Under the pieces are notes generated by a model, which had not been told where the DNA came from, made no database searches, and saw nothing but the letters and a program-made list of their open reading frames with translations. Positions 9,249 through 19,202 of a stretch of 64,000 nt of DNA are shown one piece after another. The DNA comes from Ignavibacteriales bacterium. GTDB taxonomy: Bacteria; Bacteroidota; Ignavibacteria; Ignavibacteriales; Melioribacteraceae. The stretch is from assembly GCA_020061355.1 (NCBI GenBank), contig JAGUYK010000026.1, positions 44,949-108,948 on the forward strand, given 5' to 3'. A program made the position numbers and the translations under genes. Within the stretch, counting starts at the first letter, position 1; every line of letters starts with the position of its first letter.

Positions 9249-9713
9249 TTACCCAAATTTAATTTCATTAAAATAGAGGGTATTCATTTCTAATGTAAAA
9301 TATTGATAAATAGTATCGACAGAAGTTCTTTGACCATTCCAAGCAAGCATTTTTTTTGCTTCATCTTTTTTGACCCACTTAAATTCGGAATGTTCGGAGG
9401 ATATTATTATAGCATCATTATTTTTAACTAAAGCAGCAAATACCGGTATCATTATAATCATATCTTTTTCAGGTGAGTAAAAAGAATTAACAGTAGGCAC
9501 GACCCATAATTTTTGTGGTTGTAAACCTGTTTCCTCTCTTATCTCTCTTAATGCTGTATCAAAGGCTTTTTCATCTTCATCTATGGCACCTGTAACCATC
9601 TGCCATATTCCGGGATAATTTTCATTATCACCTCTTTTTAATAGTAAAAACTCGAGATCATTTTCAACTTTTCTGAAAACATGTGCTTCAACTAGACTTG
9701 ATGATACCTTCAC
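9249..9713 (-). CDS. Nudix hydrolase
   Basis: A 154-residue Nudix pyrophosphohydrolase. The Nudix box is complete: G-x5-E-x7-REUxEExGU as GAIDEDEKAFDTALREIREETGL at about residues 42-64 (this motif spans slightly over twenty positions; key residues are Gly42, Arg57, Glu58, Glu61 and Glu62). The overall shape, with FLLLKRGDNENYPGIWQMVTG before the box and EHSEFKWVKKDEAKKML after it, resembles dihydroneopterin-triphosphate pyrophosphatase (NudB)-like proteins, but this is only a guess. Start is GTG at 9713 with AAGGAG four bases upstream. It sits between the large outer-membrane protein gene and pfkB, 39 and 59 bases away. Confidence 0.88.
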   Translation of the reverse strand: MKVSSSLVEAHVFRKVENDLEFLLLKRGDNENYPGIWQMVTGAIDEDEKAFDTALREIREETGLQPQKLWVVPTVNSFYSPEKDMIIMIPVFAALVKNNDAIIISSEHSEFKWVKKDEAKKMLAWNGQRTSVDTIYQYFTLEMNTLYFNEIKFG

Positions 9714-9752
9714 AAAACTCCTTTTATCAATTCTATTTCTTAATACTCGTTA

Positions 9753-12700
9753 CTAAAAATAAGCTCTTGCCTCTGCCCGCATTGTGTGAATAACCCTTCC
9801 GCCGCCCTGAAGTCTTCCATCATAACTAAAAGATGTTTGAACATAGCTGGCAATTCTGTAATCGAAAAATACTCTCCAAAAATAATTCTTACCAATAACA
9901 TTTCCTCGGGTGATTTCAAACGGAATATTTACGGTTAATGTATTCGATAATAACTCTGTTCTCTCAGCCTCCAACCGTAATCGCCCTATATTAGCAATCG
10001 AATAGGCCATTCTGATTATCACAGAATTTAGATCGACTATTGTTTTATTCACCGGTAAATAATCTTCGCTACGACCGACCTGAATCTTTAAACCGGCTTC
10101 AATGTTATTTACAGGACGATATGAAAATTCAGTTGTAATATCGTTCCTGTTTACTTCCCTTGCACGGTTTGTTGATGGAGGTGAATCAAGATTATCGATT
10201 TGATTAGTGAATTCGGTTTGATTGTTAATTTCACTTATCATCTTAAAACGAAATCTTAAGCTCCTCTCACGAAAAAAACCTCTTTCAACTCCTCCGGCAT
10301 ATTGATTTAGATTCCTACGCTGTAAATACCTTAGCCTAACAGAGAATTCATTACTGAATTGTAATATATTAATATCATGCTGGAATAATTGAGAACCTCG
10401 AATAGTCGTTGAATCATTTAGATAATTCGACAACTGCATCAAATAAATCTTACTTGTTTCAGATTGCTTGCTATTCTCCTCGATACGCCAGAATGTTTCT
10501 GTTGATATTGATTTTAATGCAGATGATAATAAATCGTTTCCAGAAATAATTTTGTTGAAATCAATTTTCCACCTGGTATTGTACTTCAAATCGATTACAG
10601 GGAATAACTGATCAGTTGGAATTGTTACAATTATGTATTCACCATCATATGAAGTTAGCTGAAATTCATTTTCTTCAGGAATACCATTGTTATTAATATC
10701 GCCAAGATAAATGTAACTTCCAGTTCCTTTGGGAACTTTAATAAAGATTTTCTCGAGTCTGGCAGATTGTTCTGTAGATGCCTGGTAAAATAATTCACCA
10801 AGTAAAAAACTATTCCAGAAATTAAACCTGTTCTGAGAAAGAAATAGAATTGTTTCGTTATTTGAATAACCAATCTGTTTAAATTCTTCAGTGTATGTTT
10901 TTTTTCTGAATGTAATATTAAGTGATGATGTAATCTCTTTTATCCCTTTATAAGTTGCCTGTATATTCCGAGTAGTTGCTTGTGATTGCAAAAGTAATTT
11001 TTGATGAATTGGGAATGATTCTTCCCTGTAAGAATAACCGGCTTTTATATTAAACGAATTGCCTGCTTCTAATTCAACAAAAGGAGCAGCTTCCATATAT
11101 TTAAGACTGGTTACCAGAAGCGAATCCTTTTTCAAATCCTCTTTGTTCTCATATGTAAAATCGATCCCCGGTTTAATAAATCCTAATGAATAAAATGCTT
11201 TCCCATTCTGGCGGTTCCATATCGTTGTAATATTATTATTCTTTGAAGAAACAAAATCTAAATTGTAATCGAACTGATAATTCTGCTGGTCAAGAAATTT
11301 TAGGATGGAATTAAATCTATTGGAACTGAACTGATCTCCCTGTTTAACGTATCCATATTTTGATATAATTGAAAACTGATTTGAAGGGAATAGATCGAGA
11401 TTAATTTCTCTAAGTGTCTGGTCGTTTTTTTCGATATCACTTAAATTATAATAGCGATTAAACTCAACAGCATCAATTCTATCAAGTGTAGAATATTTTC
11501 CCTGAATGAACCGATCTTTAAGACTGAATCCAATTTTCCCTAAGGATAATTTTCCAATTTCAACCTCTCGAGGTTCAATTGTCAATTGTAATTTCCTCGC
11601 ATATCCTATATTATCAGCATCATCAATTTCAGAAAAACGGTTCCTGTTCCAGGAACTTCCCGATAATTCTGCAATCAGGTATATACCTTTTGTAACATTA
11701 GCTTGAAGGGAAAATGAACCGACTTGTTTTAATTCTGGAAGAGGTAAAAATATAACCGGAAGATAAGAACCATTACCTATACCTACGAATTTATATTTAC
11801 CCAAACTTTCTTTCTGGTAATCTCCACTCCCCTTTCCTACAAAACTAAAAGTAACATTGTAAATCGAATTAAGATTACCCGGTAAATAGAGATAATACGA
11901 AAATGCTTGAGAATTAATGGTTGTATCAACCTTTGAATAGATCCCGATAATTCTTCCTAACGAATCGGGCTGTGCAATCGACACTCCCGGACGTGATGCC
12001 GCATTTCTGTTGTTTCCGGAATTACGAAGGAGTTCAAGATCAGATTCCGAAAAGTTAAATTCTATCGGATTATTTTCATCATCACCTTCGCGATAATAAC
12101 TGAAACCAAAATTTAGTTTATCGGATAGGAGCTTTGTAGAATAATTAGCACCTAAAAAATTCCTCCGATATTTCAGATCGGTGTATTCAAAATCAATTGA
12201 AATTCGACTTGCAGAAGTAATTAACCTTTTAGGAGTAAACACTACTTCAGAATTAGAGTAGTCGATTATATAGTCATTGTTCTCACCGCGTTTTAAGATC
12301 TCTCCATCAAGAAATACTTTTTCGCTCCCTGCAATTACAATTATTTCCCTCTCGTTATTAACTCCAAATAAGCGGTAAGGACCCTGGTTACCGTCCTGTC
12401 CATTAAATTGATTTGTGTTAAACTTACCGCGGGAGCCGGCTATTGCAATGATACCTTTGTGATTATCAAATAAGAATTCTCCTTTTAGTCCTTGCAATTT
12501 TCGTGTCACACTGGAGAATTCACCCGTTATTTCATTAAGTTCATAATCACCAAAAGTTCCGATCGCATTTTTGTGTTTTACTTCAATAAATACTTTGTCT
12601 ATTTCTTCTAATGTTTCTGTGTTGCCCTCAGGTTGTATAGGAGTATTTTCATCCGATAAAGCTGCTACTATTTCAAGATCATCCGAGAGTCGGCCCGATA

Positions 12701-13214
12701 GCTGCAATCGTAATCCGCTATTCAGCTGGAAATCACGGTTAGATCCTACAGTGAAACCTCTAATAAGTGCACCGCTCTTTTGAATGTTCTTACCGAATAT
12801 TGATTCTGTTGTCAGCTGTGATCTTTCGCTCGTTGAAATCCGCATTGTGTCTAAAAGTAAATCATCGTAAACTACAATTAAGCTCCGTTTTTTGTATTCG
12901 GGTTTTAGGTTTACTTTTACACTTTTGTATGATATAGAGATTAAATCGTTACCTATATAGTGAATCGAATTGAGTAATGAAAAAATACCCTTTTCGTAAC
13001 TAATGGAATAATAATTGCGAGAGACCTGTTTTCCGTTAAGTATAATTATTTCTGAGAATGGAATAATATTCAGACTGGATATTTTATACATGTTATCCGG
13101 CTCAACTCTGAAAGTGTCTATTACCGATACCATACTATTTTGTTGAGCTATTACAGGTAATGTTATAGCAGATATAATGAAAAGTAATATTAAACTGAAT
13201 AAAATCTTTTTCAA
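9753..13214 (-). CDS. Large predicted outer-membrane beta-barrel protein, function unknown
   Basis: I do not recognise a named family. The 1153-residue protein has an N-terminal signal peptide (MKKILFSLILLFIISAITLP, cleavage likely near AQQ). After it comes a long run of alternating polar and hydrophobic strands with many Tyr, Phe, Asn and Arg, and a C-terminus that ends in an aromatic residue (EARAYF), as outer-membrane barrels do. An early block (SGALIRGFTVGSNRDFQLNSG) looks like a conserved entry into the barrel. A calcium-loop-like stretch, DINNNGIPEENEF, lies about residue 855 and resembles EF-hand/dockerin loops seen in Bacteroidota surface proteins. The start appears to be TTG at 13214 with no good ribosome site. 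The flanking genes do not explain its role; it ends 39 bases before the Nudix gene. Confidence 0.8.
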   Translation of the reverse strand: MKKILFSLILLFIISAITLPVIAQQNSMVSVIDTFRVEPDNMYKISSLNIIPFSEIIILNGKQVSRNYYSISYEKGIFSLLNSIHYIGNDLISISYKSVKVNLKPEYKKRSLIVVYDDLLLDTMRISTSERSQLTTESIFGKNIQKSGALIRGFTVGSNRDFQLNSGLRLQLSGRLSDDLEIVAALSDENTPIQPEGNTETLEEIDKVFIEVKHKNAIGTFGDYELNEITGEFSSVTRKLQGLKGEFLFDNHKGIIAIAGSRGKFNTNQFNGQDGNQGPYRLFGVNNEREIIVIAGSEKVFLDGEILKRGENNDYIIDYSNSEVVFTPKRLITSASRISIDFEYTDLKYRRNFLGANYSTKLLSDKLNFGFSYYREGDDENNPIEFNFSESDLELLRNSGNNRNAASRPGVSIAQPDSLGRIIGIYSKVDTTINSQAFSYYLYLPGNLNSIYNVTFSFVGKGSGDYQKESLGKYKFVGIGNGSYLPVIFLPLPELKQVGSFSLQANVTKGIYLIAELSGSSWNRNRFSEIDDADNIGYARKLQLTIEPREVEIGKLSLGKIGFSLKDRFIQGKYSTLDRIDAVEFNRYYNLSDIEKNDQTLREINLDLFPSNQFSIISKYGYVKQGDQFSSNRFNSILKFLDQQNYQFDYNLDFVSSKNNNITTIWNRQNGKAFYSLGFIKPGIDFTYENKEDLKKDSLLVTSLKYMEAAPFVELEAGNSFNIKAGYSYREESFPIHQKLLLQSQATTRNIQATYKGIKEITSSLNITFRKKTYTEEFKQIGYSNNETILFLSQNRFNFWNSFLLGELFYQASTEQSARLEKIFIKVPKGTGSYIYLGDINNNGIPEENEFQLTSYDGEYIIVTIPTDQLFPVIDLKYNTRWKIDFNKIISGNDLLSSALKSISTETFWRIEENSKQSETSKIYLMQLSNYLNDSTTIRGSQLFQHDINILQFSNEFSVRLRYLQRRNLNQYAGGVERGFFRERSLRFRFKMISEINNQTEFTNQIDNLDSPPSTNRAREVNRNDITTEFSYRPVNNIEAGLKIQVGRSEDYLPVNKTIVDLNSVIIRMAYSIANIGRLRLEAERTELLSNTLTVNIPFEITRGNVIGKNYFWRVFFDYRIASYVQTSFSYDGRLQGGGRVIHTMRAEARAYF

Positions 13215-13291
13215 TTAGATGTTTAGGATATTCTGTAAAATAAATCTATACCTAAACTACCTCTCTTTCAAGTTGATAACAAAAGGATAAT

Positions 13292-14521
13292 TTATTCGTA
13301 TCGCAAAGCTTCGATAGGATCAAGATTAGCAGCTTTATATGCAGGATAAACTCCAAATACAATTCCGACAAAAGATGTAACCAGTAAACCAATAAAAATC
13401 CATTCAACCGGCAGCACTACCGATACTCCAATTGTAACGGCAACCAGATTGCCGCCAATTAATCCGATTAGAATACCAATTAGACCGCCGAACCAGCTTA
13501 ATGCAACAGCTTCAATTATGAACTGAGCAAGAATATTTTTTTTCTTGGCACCAATAGCTTTTCTAACACCAATTTCTCTTGTTCGTTCGGTAACACTTAC
13601 AAGCATAATATTCATAATACCTATTCCGGCTGCGAGAAGTGCAATAAATGCGATGACTCCTGCACCCAGCTTGAAATATTTAGTAATGTCATTGAATTGT
13701 TCAATCAATTGTTCGTTTGTCACAATTTCAAAATCATTTTCCATACCGATCGGAACTTTTCTAATTTTTCTCATTGCACCAATTACTTCGTCCATTGTTT
13801 CGGAAATTAATTCCTTATTCCTTGCCATAATAAAAAATACAGCGCTGCGCTGACTACCAAAATGCTTTTCAAATATAGATAATGGAACACAAATAAAATT
13901 ATCCTGGGACTGCCCTAAAATACTTCCCCTTTTTTCAAATACGCCAATAATTTCGTAACTGAACTTATCAATTCTTATAGTACGACCTATTGGATCCACA
14001 CTTTTGAAAAGTTTGTCAACAACATCAGTACCGACTACAGCAACTGGTCTTGAGTAATCATTATCTGATTTTGAAAAATTTCTTCCTTCTCCAATTTTTA
14101 AATCAAGTGCTATAAAGTAATCGAAATTAACTCCTGCAACGGCAACACTTGGATTGGTTTTTTCATTACCGTATTTAATTGTCTTACCTCCGGTTTGAAG
14201 TCCGATTCCGACAGCGCTTGGTAGAGAAGTCATTTCGCGAAGTTTTTCACCATCTTTAACTTCTAAATCTTGTCTGTTCCTTTGTTCTCGCGGACGATGT
14301 GGACCTCCCATTCTTATTGCCGGCCATTTCTGAACTATAAAATTACTTGTACCGAGGGAGTTAAAAGTATTCTCTACGCTCTGCTGGATAGCACTTATGG
14401 CAGTCATAACAATTATTATTGAAAATAGCCCGACAGCAATTCCCAATAAAGTAAGTATTGAGCGGAGTTTACTTCCTCTAATCGAATTGAATGCCAGTTT
14501 TATACTTTCAAAAAAAAGCAT
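13292..14521 (-). CDS. MacB/FtsX-type ABC transporter permease (fourth permease of the operon)
   Basis: A 409-residue permease without a fused ATPase. Topology: one N-terminal membrane helix (SILTLLGIAVGLFSIIIVMT), a periplasmic MacB_PCD domain of about 220 residues, then three C-terminal helices of the FtsX domain. The coupling region VSVTERTREIGVRKAIGAKKKNIL and the end LDPIEALRYE are hallmarks of MacB-type permeases. It shares a base with the stop of the previous permease (TAATG), so the two are translationally coupled and likely form a heterodimer. It is most like the permease at 15904-17136: both carry GTSNFIVQKWPA/GQNTFQIQKFPA, an RNRxD motif and a FGQSQDNF-type segment (LGQSQDNFICVPL versus FGQSQDNFALMPL), which supports duplication of a permease pair. 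Confidence 0.92.
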   Translation of the reverse strand: MLFFESIKLAFNSIRGSKLRSILTLLGIAVGLFSIIIVMTAISAIQQSVENTFNSLGTSNFIVQKWPAIRMGGPHRPREQRNRQDLEVKDGEKLREMTSLPSAVGIGLQTGGKTIKYGNEKTNPSVAVAGVNFDYFIALDLKIGEGRNFSKSDNDYSRPVAVVGTDVVDKLFKSVDPIGRTIRIDKFSYEIIGVFEKRGSILGQSQDNFICVPLSIFEKHFGSQRSAVFFIMARNKELISETMDEVIGAMRKIRKVPIGMENDFEIVTNEQLIEQFNDITKYFKLGAGVIAFIALLAAGIGIMNIMLVSVTERTREIGVRKAIGAKKKNILAQFIIEAVALSWFGGLIGILIGLIGGNLVAVTIGVSVVLPVEWIFIGLLVTSFVGIVFGVYPAYKAANLDPIEALRYE

Positions 14522-15762
14522 TATTCATACCTCAATGCGTCAACCGGGTTTAAGTGTGAGGCTTTCCATGCCGGTAAAAATCCAGAAATAAGTCCAACTA
14601 AAATTGAAATTATCAGCGCTAACACAACAACCCCTAAAGGCATTGATGTTGGTAAGAACTGATTGATGATTAAACTTAAAGGGAATGAAATCATTAGCCC
14701 TATAATTCCACCAATCAAACAGATTAAAGCAGATTCAGTTAAAAATTGTAATAATATCGACCACGTTTTTGCCCCAATAGCTTTCCGAATACCAATTTCC
14801 TTTGTCCTTTCTGTTACTGAAACAAACATAATATTCATAATACCAATAGCACCTACGAAAAGTGAGAGAGCAGTTATAACAATTCCGGCAAGTGCAATAA
14901 TTCCTATAGTCTGATCATACATCTGTTTAAATGCTTCCTGTTGATTTACAGCAAAGTCATCTGGTTTACCATACGGAACTTTGCGAATAATACGCATTGC
15001 AGCAATAATTTCAGCCTTAGAATCTTCAAGTCTAGCGGTGTCTCCTACTTTAACGTCAATCCTTAATCTTCCACGTGATTCTCCAGCAAGGGATTCAAAA
15101 GCTTTTATCGGCATAATTATCATTCCGTCCATACTAAAAGATCCAAGGAACCCACTTCCCTGTTTTGTCATCACACCAAGCACTTTGAAAGGAACATTAT
15201 TTATTCTTATTTCTTTGTTAACCGGACTTTCATTTGGAAATAATTCTTTAACGATGTCCTGTCCAATCATACAAACTTTTCTTGCAGCTTTAACATCCAT
15301 CTCAGACATAAACCTACCCTCTTCCAATTCAATCTGACTGGTTTTTTGGAACTCTTCCGTAGTACCATATACTGCTGTGGAGATAACTGAATTTTCTTTC
15401 CGTTTTACATTCATACCAAATGTTGATTTGGTTGGCGCTATCGCTTCATGAATTGTGAGCATATCTTTTAGTCTTTCATATTGATCCATCGTAATATCTT
15501 TTCTATTTCGATACTGACTCCAATCTCCCATTGCAAACCAGGGAGTTTTGCTAACATATAATACATCACTTCCAAGAGTAGAAATTGAGGATAAGAATGC
15601 TTCACGTAATCCAACCATTGCGGTTGCCATAGTAGTAACAGCAACAATTCCGATTATGATTCCTAAAGTAGTAAGAGCAGACCTAAGTTTATTAACGCGA
15701 ATTGCTCTTGAAGCGATGGTAAATATTTCTAAAAATTCAATAAAGAATAGTTTCATTGGCAA
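14521..15762 (-). CDS. MacB/FtsX-type ABC transporter permease (third permease of the operon)
   Basis: A 413-residue permease with the same plan: N-terminal helix (LTTLGIIIGIVAVTTMATAM), periplasmic MacB_PCD domain, three C-terminal FtsX helices, the motif VSVTERTKEIGIRKAIGAKTWSIL and the end LNPVDALRYE. The start is uncertain: TTG at 15762 lies 8 bases after AGGA, while an ATG at 15756 would begin MKLFFIEFLE. It pairs with the next permease (one-base overlap) and is most similar to the one at 17136-18374; both have SxxSxLGSDxLYxxK and QWFAM/EWFNN-type segments before RNRKDI/RNRKNL. A 141-base gap separates it from the first pair, the only sizeable break among the permease genes. Confidence 0.92.
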   Translation of the reverse strand: MPMKLFFIEFLEIFTIASRAIRVNKLRSALTTLGIIIGIVAVTTMATAMVGLREAFLSSISTLGSDVLYVSKTPWFAMGDWSQYRNRKDITMDQYERLKDMLTIHEAIAPTKSTFGMNVKRKENSVISTAVYGTTEEFQKTSQIELEEGRFMSEMDVKAARKVCMIGQDIVKELFPNESPVNKEIRINNVPFKVLGVMTKQGSGFLGSFSMDGMIIMPIKAFESLAGESRGRLRIDVKVGDTARLEDSKAEIIAAMRIIRKVPYGKPDDFAVNQQEAFKQMYDQTIGIIALAGIVITALSLFVGAIGIMNIMFVSVTERTKEIGIRKAIGAKTWSILLQFLTESALICLIGGIIGLMISFPLSLIINQFLPTSMPLGVVVLALIISILVGLISGFLPAWKASHLNPVDALRYE

Positions 15763-15903
15763 TTATTTTTTCCTAATAGAAATATATATGAGTTTGAAAT
15801 AATAAAAAAGGTTATAATAGTAAAAAATACTTTAGTCCATTAAATAGACTTGTAAGGTAAGAGTCACTGTGAATTGCAGGTCATACTTCAATAATTATTA
15901 AAA

Positions 15904-17136
15904 TTATTCATACCTAAGTGCTTCAATAGGATCGAGATTTGCAGCTTTATAAGCGGGATATGTCCCAAAACTAACACCAATTAGAATACACAAGAACACA
16001 CCAATTAAAACCCAGTCAATAGGAATTACTGCGGTAGCGTTTAAGAACGAACCTGCTAAATTGCCTACTAAAATCCCAAGGAAGATTCCTACAACGCCTC
16101 CTATCAGACTTAGAGTAATAGCTTCTACAATAAATTGAATTAGAATATTTCTTCTTTTTGCACCAATTGCCTTTCTAATTCCAATTTCACGTGTTCGCTC
16201 TGTTACAGAAACGAGCATTATGTTCATTATACCAACACCTGCGGCTAATAACGCAATTGCAGCAATAACGATAGAACCGATTCTTACACCGGCAGTAATA
16301 TCATTTATTCTTGTAAGAACCTGTTCGTTTGACCAAATATCAAAATCATTTTCCTGTCCCGGCCCAATCTTCCGGATAGTTCTGAAATAACCTTCCGAAA
16401 TTTCTATCAAGTCGTTGTACGCTTCTTTATCATGTGACATAACTGTGATATTAATTGAACGTGATCTTTTGCCATACATGGATTGATATGTTGTTAATGG
16501 CATCAAGGCAAAATTATCCTGACTTTGACCAAAAACATCTCCTTGAGATTCAAGAATACCTATTACCCGTAATTTATATCCGTCAATCGTAACAACCTGG
16601 TTAAGTGCACTATAATTCGGAAATAACTTTTTTGCAACATCCGGTCCCAGCACAATCAGTTTGGAATAACTTTGAACATCTTTTTCATTAAATGCTCTGC
16701 CATCTTCAACCGACCATTTGTTATTAGGGAAAGCTTCGGGTGTACAACCTGAAACTTGTACGTTCGGGTTTGTTTCTCTGTTGCCGACTTTAATTATTTT
16801 ACCAAAACCCCATTGCTCGGCACCAACTGATTTTGCTTCTACAAGTTTATCCTTCAAAAGATAAAATTGTTCAAGTGTAATATCAGGGCGATTTCTATAC
16901 TTTGCGTTTGCACCCGGACCTCCTGTTTGAACAGCGGGAAATTTCTGAATTTGAAAAGTGTTCTGTCCTAACTGTGAAACCCCCTTCTCAATACTTGTCT
17001 GAAGCATTTCTATAACAGTACTAATTGCAATAATTGAAAATATTCCAACGATAATTCCAACAATCGTCAAAGACGACATTAACTTATTTGCATGTAGAGA
17101 AGAAAAAGCAACTTTAATAATTTCAATAATTTTCAT
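15904..17136 (-). CDS. MacB/FtsX-type ABC transporter permease (second permease of the operon)
   Basis: A 410-residue permease: N-terminal helix (SSLTIVGIIVGIFSIIAIST), MacB_PCD periplasmic domain, FtsX domain with VSVTERTREIGIRKAIGAKR and the terminal LDPIEALRYE. It overlaps the first permease by one base (TAATG). Glycine-rich VQTGGPGANAKYRNRPD at residues about 70-86 parallels MGGPHRPREQRNRQD in the fourth permease. Within MacB-like systems, such permeases transmit ATP-driven motion to a periplasmic adaptor and TolC rather than carrying substrate through the membrane. The substrate here is unknown. Confidence 0.92.
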   Translation of the reverse strand: MKIIEIIKVAFSSLHANKLMSSLTIVGIIVGIFSIIAISTVIEMLQTSIEKGVSQLGQNTFQIQKFPAVQTGGPGANAKYRNRPDITLEQFYLLKDKLVEAKSVGAEQWGFGKIIKVGNRETNPNVQVSGCTPEAFPNNKWSVEDGRAFNEKDVQSYSKLIVLGPDVAKKLFPNYSALNQVVTIDGYKLRVIGILESQGDVFGQSQDNFALMPLTTYQSMYGKRSRSINITVMSHDKEAYNDLIEISEGYFRTIRKIGPGQENDFDIWSNEQVLTRINDITAGVRIGSIVIAAIALLAAGVGIMNIMLVSVTERTREIGIRKAIGAKRRNILIQFIVEAITLSLIGGVVGIFLGILVGNLAGSFLNATAVIPIDWVLIGVFLCILIGVSFGTYPAYKAANLDPIEALRYE

Positions 17137-18374
17137 TATTCATACCTCAAAGCTTCTACAGGGTCCAATTTTGATGCAGTATAAGCCGGAGCAAATCCGG
17201 AAATCACCCCTGTTAATAATGAAATTACAATTGCCATAATAACAGTATCAGCTTGAACCGTTGTTGGTAAAAATTGATTCACAACCATACTTAATAATAC
17301 AGCAAGAATTAACCCAACTAAACCTCCCAATAAACAAATGATTGCAGATTCAGTAATAAACTGACCAAGTATTGATCTTCTTTTAGCACCGATAGCTTTT
17401 CTAATACCGATTTCTTTGGTTCTCTCTTTAACAGATACGAACATAATATTCATAATGCCGACAGCCCCAACAAATAATGATAGGCTTGTTATAAATAGTC
17501 CGGCAATTTGTATAACACCCACTGTTTGATTTATGGTTGTCAATAATCCTTCTTGTTGGTTTATAGAGAAATCATTCTTTTCGTTATACTTCAATCCACG
17601 AATTCTTCTCATAATTCCAATTGCTTCTTCCTTAGTATCCTCTACTATTAGACTATTCTGTGCTTTTACATTTATTGTTATACTTCTGAATGACTGACTC
17701 TGAAAATATTTAAACACATTACCAATAGGCATAAAGACTTGCCGATCAGGATTGAAATTACCCATCACCCAGCTTCCCTGTTCTGATAAGACGCCAATTA
17801 CTTTGAACTTTTGTCCCCTTATTTTTATATCCTGATTAATTGCATTACCGCGTGGGAATAAATTCTTTGCTATTTCAAAACCAATTACACAAATTTGTCG
17901 TCCGCCGTTACTTTCCAACTCATTAAAAAATCTTCCTTCATCAAAGGTTAAATTGGTAGTGCCGATATAATCCTGGTTGGTTCCCTGTATAAGGATGGAT
18001 TCTACTGTTCGCTCTTTATATTTTACTGTCTGGTTCGTCCATACAGTTGGTGCAACAGCCAGTGGAAGTTTAGCAAGTTCCTTATACTTTTCATAATCTG
18101 ATAATTCAAGATTTTTTCTGTTACGAAGTTCCCAGAACGGGATATCATTATTAAACCATTCCCATTTATCGATGTAGAGATTGTCCGAACCAAGTGAGGA
18201 AACGCCGGTTTGAAATGCGTTGTCAATCCCTTTAATTGCAGTTGACATTAAAACAACTGACGTAATACCAATAACAATTCCGATCGTTGTAAGAATTGCT
18301 CTTACTTTATTTGCTCTGATCGCCCTTAAAGAAATTAACAATCCTTCTTTCAACTCGAATAAAAATGTACTCAT
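17136..18374 (-). CDS. MacB/FtsX-type ABC transporter permease (first permease of the operon)
   Basis: A 412-residue permease. It has an N-terminal helix (LTTIGIVIGITSVVLMST), a periplasmic MacB_PCD domain and three C-terminal helices with VSVKERTKEIGIRKAIGAKR and SKLDPVEALRYE. Upstream, 78 bases separate it from the LolD-like ATPase gene. Because it lacks its own nucleotide-binding domain, it must use the separate ATPase, as LolCDE-type systems do. Its closest paralogue in the window is the permease at 14521-15762. Confidence 0.93.
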   Translation of the reverse strand: MSTFLFELKEGLLISLRAIRANKVRAILTTIGIVIGITSVVLMSTAIKGIDNAFQTGVSSLGSDNLYIDKWEWFNNDIPFWELRNRKNLELSDYEKYKELAKLPLAVAPTVWTNQTVKYKERTVESILIQGTNQDYIGTTNLTFDEGRFFNELESNGGRQICVIGFEIAKNLFPRGNAINQDIKIRGQKFKVIGVLSEQGSWVMGNFNPDRQVFMPIGNVFKYFQSQSFRSITINVKAQNSLIVEDTKEEAIGIMRRIRGLKYNEKNDFSINQQEGLLTTINQTVGVIQIAGLFITSLSLFVGAVGIMNIMFVSVKERTKEIGIRKAIGAKRRSILGQFITESAIICLLGGLVGLILAVLLSMVVNQFLPTTVQADTVIMAIVISLLTGVISGFAPAYTASKLDPVEALRYE

Positions 18375-18452
18375 CGAGTCTTTCCTTTTTTTAGTGTGAA
18401 CGGTTATAAGTCTCTATTAAATAAATATTGAAGACTAAAATCGTTCTAATTT

Positions 18453-19175
18453 TTATAATTTTGACGTTCCGTTTTTCTTTGGTATAAAACGTTTTGTTAC
18501 ATTTTCATCCTTTTCAATTAGACCGTCTCTTAACCTGATTATTCTTGCAGCATGTTCTGCGATATACTCTTCGTGCGTAACCAAAATGATAGTATTCCCT
18601 TGGTCAGAAATTTCATTAAATAATGCCATTATATCTTCACCGGTTTTTGTGTCGAGATTACCTGTTGGTTCATCTGCTAGAATAATTGATGGGTTAGTAA
18701 CAAGAGCTCTTGCGATAGCTACACGTTGACGCTGACCACCAGAAAGTTCATTCGGTTTATGATGTGTTCGATCGGATAACCCGACATGATCTAAAGCTAA
18801 CCTTGCTCTTTCTTTCCTTTCAGAAGACGGTATACCGGCATAAATTAATGGAAGTTCTACATTATGCAATGCATCCGATCTCGGAAGTAAATTAAATGTC
18901 TGGAATACAAAACCAATCTCTTTATTCCGAATAGTTGCCAGTTCGTTATCATTCATCTGGCTTACATTAACGTTTTTAAAATTATAAATTCCTTTCGTTG
19001 GAGTATCCAAACAACCGAGCACATTCATTAAAGTTGATTTCCCGGATCCCGATGGACCCATGATCGCAACATATTCACCTTTATCAATATTAAGCGAAAC
19101 ATCTGCAAGCGCATGAACTTCCTCACTTCCCACTTGATAAATTTTTGCAATGTGTTCAATATATATAATGTTCAT
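18453..19175 (-). CDS. ABC transporter ATP-binding protein, LolD/MacB-type
   Basis: A 240-residue ATPase that should power all four permeases encoded downstream. All motifs are canonical: Walker [13 protein letters not shown] (about 41-52), Q-loop [11 protein letters not shown], signature [15 protein letters not shown], Walker [13 protein letters not shown] and H-loop [13 protein letters not shown]. The GCLDTPTKG and [16 protein letters not shown] segments are typical of the LolD/MacB/FtsE branch. It follows the adaptor gene by 27 bases. It is the only nucleotide-binding subunit in this operon, so either it serves two permease pairs or one pair has another partner. Confidence 0.95.
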   Translation of the reverse strand: MNIIYIEHIAKIYQVGSEEVHALADVSLNIDKGEYVAIMGPSGSGKSTLMNVLGCLDTPTKGIYNFKNVNVSQMNDNELATIRNKEIGFVFQTFNLLPRSDALHNVELPLIYAGIPSSERKERARLALDHVGLSDRTHHKPNELSGGQRQRVAIARALVTNPSIILADEPTGNLDTKTGEDIMALFNEISDQGNTIILVTHEEYIAEHAARIIRLRDGLIEKDENVTKRFIPKKNGTSKL

Positions 19176-19202
19176 AATTATCCCGTTCTAAATGAAATTA
19201 AA

